From assembly GCA_037957365.1 (NCBI GenBank), contig JARHVA010003166.1, forward strand, positions 372,001 through 436,000: a stretch of DNA of 64,000 nucleotides, in the 5' to 3' direction. A program made the translations under genes and the position numbers. This document shows, piece by piece, positions 63,575 through 64,000 of the stretch. Source of the stretch: Torreya grandis. Taxonomy: Eukaryota; Streptophyta; Pinopsida; Cupressales; Taxaceae. A model generated the notes under the pieces. The model did no database searches. It saw nothing but the letters and a program-made list of their open reading frames with translations, and was not told the origin of the DNA. Within the stretch, counting starts at the first letter, position 1, and every line of letters begins with the position of its first letter.

Positions 63575-63896
63575 TACTATACTTGTAATTAGTTTGGGGA
63601 TAAAGCTACAAAATGCAAGAGACCTATTAGAAATGATTTTTGATGAGATTCATCAGTCAAAAGGTGTGAGAAAGGTTGATTATTTCAACTATCTTGATAA
63701 GGGACACTTTGTTAAGTATTGTCCTAATAAGGTAAGTCAAGGTGAGTCTTATTCAAAAGGAGTAGTTTGTCTCAGTTGTTATGACATAAGATACTTTACA
63801 AGATTTTGTCCATATTAGGTAGGGAATGTTGAGTTCACTTCAAAAATAATAGTTTGCTACAACTATGAATAGAGAGGTCACACTATTAGATTCCAC
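63575..63896 (+). pseudogene. L tandem zinc-knuckle cluster
   Basis: Four CCHC-like knuckles follow one another, starting at 63575, 63681, 63768 and 63855. The last three share one frame and are exactly 87 bases (29 residues) apart. They read YFNYLDKGHFVKYC, CLSCYDIRYFTRFC and CYNYE, stop, RGHTIRFH; the first reads YYTCN, stop, FGDKATKC. Each has lost one or two metal ligands (Cys to Tyr, His to Tyr or Asp). Family role: binding element RNA. Most copia gags have one such knuckle, so the number is notable. Confidence 0.7.
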
Positions 63897-64000
63897 AAGC
63901 AAAGGCCTACAAATAATTATAGGTTTAATCAGGATCCTATCATGCAAGGAAGAAGGAAAGTTAGGTAATGGAAGCTAAAGGTGGTAAGGATGCATCATGA

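Larger units (their letters stand above)
61850..64000 (+). mobile_element. Element L: Ty1/copia, interior cut by window end
   Basis: Primer site, gag core, coiled linker and a cluster of zinc knuckles follow in copia order. Protease and pol are presumably beyond the right edge. Its gag opening MGSHQGGFSTKQAPMLNGSN resembles that of H but the sequence is clearly a different family. Confidence 0.75.

Overview
This window looks like intergenic DNA from a very large, AT-rich plant genome. Every coding trace I can identify is retrotransposon gag, protease, integrase, reverse transcriptase (RT) or RNase H of the plant Ty1/copia and Ty3/gypsy kinds, and all of it is broken by stops and frameshifts. 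Large-genome seed plants such as conifers would fit, but nothing here fixes the taxon. I found no host gene, tRNA, rRNA or CRISPR array.

The window is one stack of nested LTR retrotransposons, which I label A to L without implying family names. The oldest layer is D, a minus-strand gypsy element whose RT lies in two pieces, 28.0-28.86 kb and 56.64-57.0 kb. Left stack: E (plus-strand gypsy, 22755-27980, 5' part off-window) lies next to D; K (plus strand, LTRs about 2.4 kb, 5' end off-window, ends 22754) sits in E's RNase H; H (minus-strand copia, 5031-21710) sits in K's 3' LTR; J (plus strand, 6248-16204) sits in H's 3' untranslated region with a perfect 5-bp target-site duplication (TSD). Right stack: C (minus strand, 28865-56640, gag and protease only) splits D's RT; A (33024-39673) and B (39962-53373) sit in C, B splitting the protease with a perfect TSD; I (plus-strand copia, 46624-53158) sits in B's 5' LTR. 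From 57.0 to 60.3 kb I recognise little; a further plus-strand copia element, L, begins there and runs off the right edge.

H and I are the same copia family, with related LTRs, pol and 3' region. I is a short form with an in-frame gag deletion. A and B are one family in opposite orientations with no recognisable protein; C has a related LTR core and primer-site-like motif but keeps gag-protease. J and K share a primer-site-like motif and LTR length and carry long decayed reading frames I cannot assign. These non-autonomous elements would need proteins from relatives, which is inference.

The most unusual items are J's two-frame interior, the 29-residue-period zinc-knuckle array of L, the hairpin arrays in A and E, and a deletion with apparently templated filler at 21.71-21.77 kb. 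All alignments were done by eye; identities and ages were not computed.
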